From Dechloromonas sp. UBA6271 (lineage in GTDB: Bacteria > Pseudomonadota > Gammaproteobacteria > Burkholderiales > Rhodocyclaceae), in NCBI GenBank assembly GCA_002440665.1, contig DJUX01000041.1:1-64000 (forward strand): DNA of 64,000 bases, in the 5' to 3' direction. Shown piece after piece: positions 61,654 to 64,000 of the stretch (position 1 is its first letter; each line of letters opens with the position of its first letter). The position numbers and the translations under genes were made by a program. Below the pieces are notes generated by a model. The model was not told the DNA's origin and ran no database searches. It was given only the letters and a program-made list of their open reading frames with translations.

Positions 61654-63672
61654 TCACGCCGTCACGGCTGGCTCGCCGGGCACCCTGCGCGTGTCGTCCG
61701 CTGCCGCTTCGGTTTGCCTGGTCTGGGCGGTGTTGATGCGCAGGCAGGCGGGCAACCAGCCCGTGCCGGCCACCGTCTGTTCCGCCCCCGTCACCACGGC
61801 ATCCTTTTTGAGCGCGGCCAGCGGGCTGGCCGCATTGGCATCGACGGCCTCGGTGACGACCTCGAGGACACGTGCCTTGGAGACGTGGTTGAAGTAGGAC
61901 GCCCCCGTGGCCGTCCACCATTGAGTCATGTCCAGCCCCAAGGCCCGCGCCAACGCCTCGTTGCTTTGCCGCTCGGGCTCAGTTCCATAGATGCCCGTGA
62001 CGGTGACCGCAACGACGAAGGTCAGCAGGCGCAGCGCCGTCGCCTGCTCCTGCGCGAGCAGCCACGGGAAGATTTCCTCCAGGTTCTCCGGCAGCCGCTC
62101 GGCCCACGCGGTGCGCTCGGCCTGAAGCTTCGCCCAGGCGGCACTGGCCCCCATGTCCTCGGCGGCGGAGCGAAGGTCGGATTGGCTGTCGGTCGCGCTG
62201 ATGGCGAAGACGTTCTCCGAGCGGCAATAGTAGAGATCGTTGCCCCGGAAAATTTTCTGTGCCAGATGTGCGGTGATCGCGGCCAGCGCCACGTCGGGGC
62301 GGTCGAGCAATTCGGCCTGGACGGCGGCGACCCGGTGGGCGGTGAGGCAACGCACCAGCTTCTCGGAATGCACCGGGCGGGTCTTGGCCGACGGCAGCGA
62401 AACCAGTGGTTCGTCGGTGCCGTTTTCGGCGGCTTGGCGCGCGGCCTGGACCATGTCGCTGCGGTCGTCGGGGCGGATCAAGCCGTACTTCACCGCAACG
62501 GCACCGTTGTGGCCGACATGGACGACGCAGCCGGCCTGGGCCATCAGGTCGGCCGGCCACACGCTGAGGGCTTCGTCGAGCGCCTTGCGTTGTTCCTCCA
62601 GGCCTTCGGCTTCGCCTTCGAGCCGATAGAAGGCCTCCTCGTTGCCGTCTTCGTCGGCCAGCGCTTCTGCCAGCGCTTCCATCTGCGCGTGTAGCGCCGC
62701 GATGCGACCATCCATGTCCTCCAGGGCAGCCGCTTCCTCGGCATCCGGTTGGCGCTTCGTCTTGCGCAGTTCGCCGTACTTGACGTACTCGTCGAAGGCA
62801 TAGCGGACTCTGACATCGACCCATTTCCAGCCTTCGGCCGCGATCTGCATGGCCTTTTTTTGTAGTTTGTCGGTGGCCAGTTTTTCCAGGAGGGCCGCAT
62901 CGAGCAGGTAGACCTTCTTGTCGTCGTCGCTGAAGAGGTCGCGCCGTAGCGCACCGCCGGCCTTCTCATAGGCCTTGAGTGTTACGTACTTGGCGACGGC
63001 ATCGCGGTCGGACTCGATCTCGCCCTGGGTCAGCAATTGGCGCAGGTAGTCGGGACGGCGATTCCACGACGTCAGCGCGGCCCAGGTCTGCTCCTGCTTC
63101 TGGTGATCATCCACCGAGGCCAGCACCATCAGGCAGTCCAAGCCGATCTGGTCTTCGCGGAACAGCGTCATCAGCTTGGGCGAGACCGTGGCGAGTTTCA
63201 TGCGGCGCTTGACCACCAGGGGAGTGACCCCGAAGGCAGCAGCCACGTCCTCGACCGACTTGCCCTGCCCAATCAGCTTGGCAAAGGCTGCGAACTCGTC
63301 GGCCGGATGCATGGGGATGTGGAAGACGTTCTCCGACAGGCTGGCGATCAGCGCCCGGTCGGCCGGCACGATCAGCACGGGTACGGGGTAATTGTCGGCG
63401 AGGTCGCCGTTGCCCACCAGCAGGCTCAGCGCTTCGAGCCGGCGACCGCCCGCGCAGACCTCGTAGCGGCCGCGTGCGCCTTGCACGACAACGAGGTTCT
63501 GCAACACGCCGCATTCCTTGATCGAGGCCGCGAGTTCGGCCATGTTCAGCTTCGGGGTGCTGCCACCGGCGCGCGCCTGATAGTCCTGCGAGAGGACCAG
63601 CTTGTTGAAGGGAACGCAGGTACGGGGCGACGCTTCGATGATGGCATCGATTTCGGCTTTGGTGAATTTCAT
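61654..63672 (-). CDS. large ParB-like partition protein
   Basis: A 672-residue protein. The N-terminal ParB/Srx domain has QARAGGSTPKLNMAELAASI, then GRYEVCAGGRRLEALSLL, and ALIASLSENVFHIPMHPADE is the ParB box II-like motif. A helix-turn-helix follows (KSVEDVAAAFGVTPLVVKRR). A Glu-rich coiled coil sits at about 340-400 (EEAAALEDMDGRIAALHAQM). The last 250 residues are unknown. It is more than twice the usual ParB length, as seen in ParB-like proteins of large plasmids and ICEs. The ATG at 63672 follows AGGAG; an upstream ATG at 63756 is less likely. No parA is in view. Confidence 0.85.
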   Translation of the reverse strand: MKFTKAEIDAIIEASPRTCVPFNKLVLSQDYQARAGGSTPKLNMAELAASIKECGVLQNLVVVQGARGRYEVCAGGRRLEALSLLVGNGDLADNYPVPVLIVPADRALIASLSENVFHIPMHPADEFAAFAKLIGQGKSVEDVAAAFGVTPLVVKRRMKLATVSPKLMTLFREDQIGLDCLMVLASVDDHQKQEQTWAALTSWNRRPDYLRQLLTQGEIESDRDAVAKYVTLKAYEKAGGALRRDLFSDDDKKVYLLDAALLEKLATDKLQKKAMQIAAEGWKWVDVRVRYAFDEYVKYGELRKTKRQPDAEEAAALEDMDGRIAALHAQMEALAEALADEDGNEEAFYRLEGEAEGLEEQRKALDEALSVWPADLMAQAGCVVHVGHNGAVAVKYGLIRPDDRSDMVQAARQAAENGTDEPLVSLPSAKTRPVHSEKLVRCLTAHRVAAVQAELLDRPDVALAAITAHLAQKIFRGNDLYYCRSENVFAISATDSQSDLRSAAEDMGASAAWAKLQAERTAWAERLPENLEEIFPWLLAQEQATALRLLTFVVAVTVTGIYGTEPERQSNEALARALGLDMTQWWTATGASYFNHVSKARVLEVVTEAVDANAASPLAALKKDAVVTGAEQTVAGTGWLPACLRINTAQTRQTEAAADDTRRVPGEPAVTA

Positions 63673-63828
63673 ACGGAGGGCTCCTGAACGGTTGAAGGAG
63701 GCATGCCGATGGGCATGTCCATGAGTACAGAATCTCATCCCAACCCCGCCCTTCAAGCCTCCGGGCTTCGCTGTCAGAAGCCATGCGCGACCACGGATGG
63801 CAGGACCAATGTGAGCCGAATGGCATCC

Positions 63829-64000
63829 TCATCGATCCATCGGCTCGCCGGTGTCACGCCTGATCTCGAAACGGTGCCGCCAAACCGGCCGTTCCTGCTG
63901 GGCGCCCCAACCGCCTACCACTACGCTGGGGCCCTCTTCCGCACCCGCATAGGTCTTCATGCATTCCAATTCCCAGCGGCGACATCGGCGCTCTGTCGTC
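63829..64000 (-). CDS. hypothetical protein, cut by the window edge
   Basis: An open frame enters from the right edge and runs 57 codons to a TGA at 63829-63831. The residues RRWELECMKTYAGAEEGPSV and VVVGGWGAQQERPVWRHRFE look protein-like. An in-frame ATG in this part could make it a 43-residue protein instead. I recognise no family. Confidence 0.45.
   Translation of the reverse strand, partial: TTERRCRRWELECMKTYAGAEEGPSVVVGGWGAQQERPVWRHRFEIRRDTGEPMDR

Larger units (their letters stand above)
45420..64000. mobile_element. integrated genomic island / ICE, left part
   Basis: This runs from the guaA remnant to the right edge, with no core gene. It holds a defence cluster (45.7-56.7 kb), partition-type genes (parM-like, parB-like), a tyrosine recombinase and a Cas4-like nuclease, a content typical of integrative conjugative elements. 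No conjugation genes are in view, so the type of element is inferred. The other end is not in the window. Confidence 0.8.

Noticed and set aside
61582..62694. A 370-codon plus-strand frame after the integrase
   Set aside because: It is antisense to the ParB-like gene, which has clear motifs and a good ribosome-binding site.

Overview
The window reads as a GC-rich betaproteobacterial chromosome, most likely of the Rhodocyclaceae type (Dechloromonas/Azonexus-like). This is inferred from gene order and family traits, not from a database search. Pointers are the EarP/EF-P pair with Arg32 in EF-P, the holB-pilZ-tatD cluster, the fabF-ygfX-nadB-rpoE order, and a guaA stop codon just upstream of tadA.

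Bases 1-45,400 are ordinary core genome. In order they hold a DUF465 gene, tRNA-Asn, an AsmA-like protein, an aromatic aminotransferase, uvrB, a low-molecular-weight phosphatase, and rne facing rluC across a roughly 400-base leader. A HAD phosphatase, a Rieske protein and SppA follow, then an RsmI-like methylase and Maf on the other strand. The fatty-acid cluster runs yceD-rpmF-plsX-fabH-fabD-fabG-acpP-fabF. After ygfX and nadB come the sigma-E operon (rpoE-rseC-degP-glutaredoxin) and the long lepA-lepB-DUF4845-rnc-era-recO-pdxJ-acpS-nagZ operon. Next are earP-efp (minus strand), a family 5 uracil-DNA glycosylase, uvrC and pgsA. A tRNA cluster (Gly-Cys-Gly-Leu) precedes DUF1178, an ankyrin protein, and the minus-strand mltG-tmk-holB-pilZ-tatD operon. 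The core ends with ygfZ, a TANGO2-like gene, an L,D-transpeptidase and tadA.

At about 45,420 the core stops abruptly. On the minus strand, just before tadA, lies only the last few codons of guaA (ending I-E-W-E-stop). The rest of guaA is missing from the window. From here to the right edge is an integrated mobile element whose other end lies beyond 64,000.

The left arm of the island (45.7-56.7 kb) is a tightly packed run of eight minus-strand genes, all of which look like defence or toxin-antitoxin genes. In transcription order they are an AbiE-like antitoxin/toxin pair, an Mrr-like nuclease, Gabija (GajA OLD nuclease and GajB UvrD-like helicase), an AbiJ-like unknown, a long prokaryotic Argonaute whose PIWI catalytic residues appear lost, and a PD-(D/E)XK nuclease that overlaps the Argonaute gene and is its likely effector. 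Repeated GCGAAT-type half-sites precede the first gene.

The right arm (56.8-64 kb) looks like the maintenance module of an integrative conjugative element. It holds a membrane-anchored Cas4-like nuclease, a CFI-box protein, a small ParR/StbB-like protein, a ParM-like actin, about 1.2 kb of non-coding DNA with tandem hairpins, a tyrosine recombinase, a large ParB-like protein and a gene cut by the window edge. The most interesting system is the Argonaute-nuclease pair, its unknown upstream neighbour, and the multi-system operon around them.
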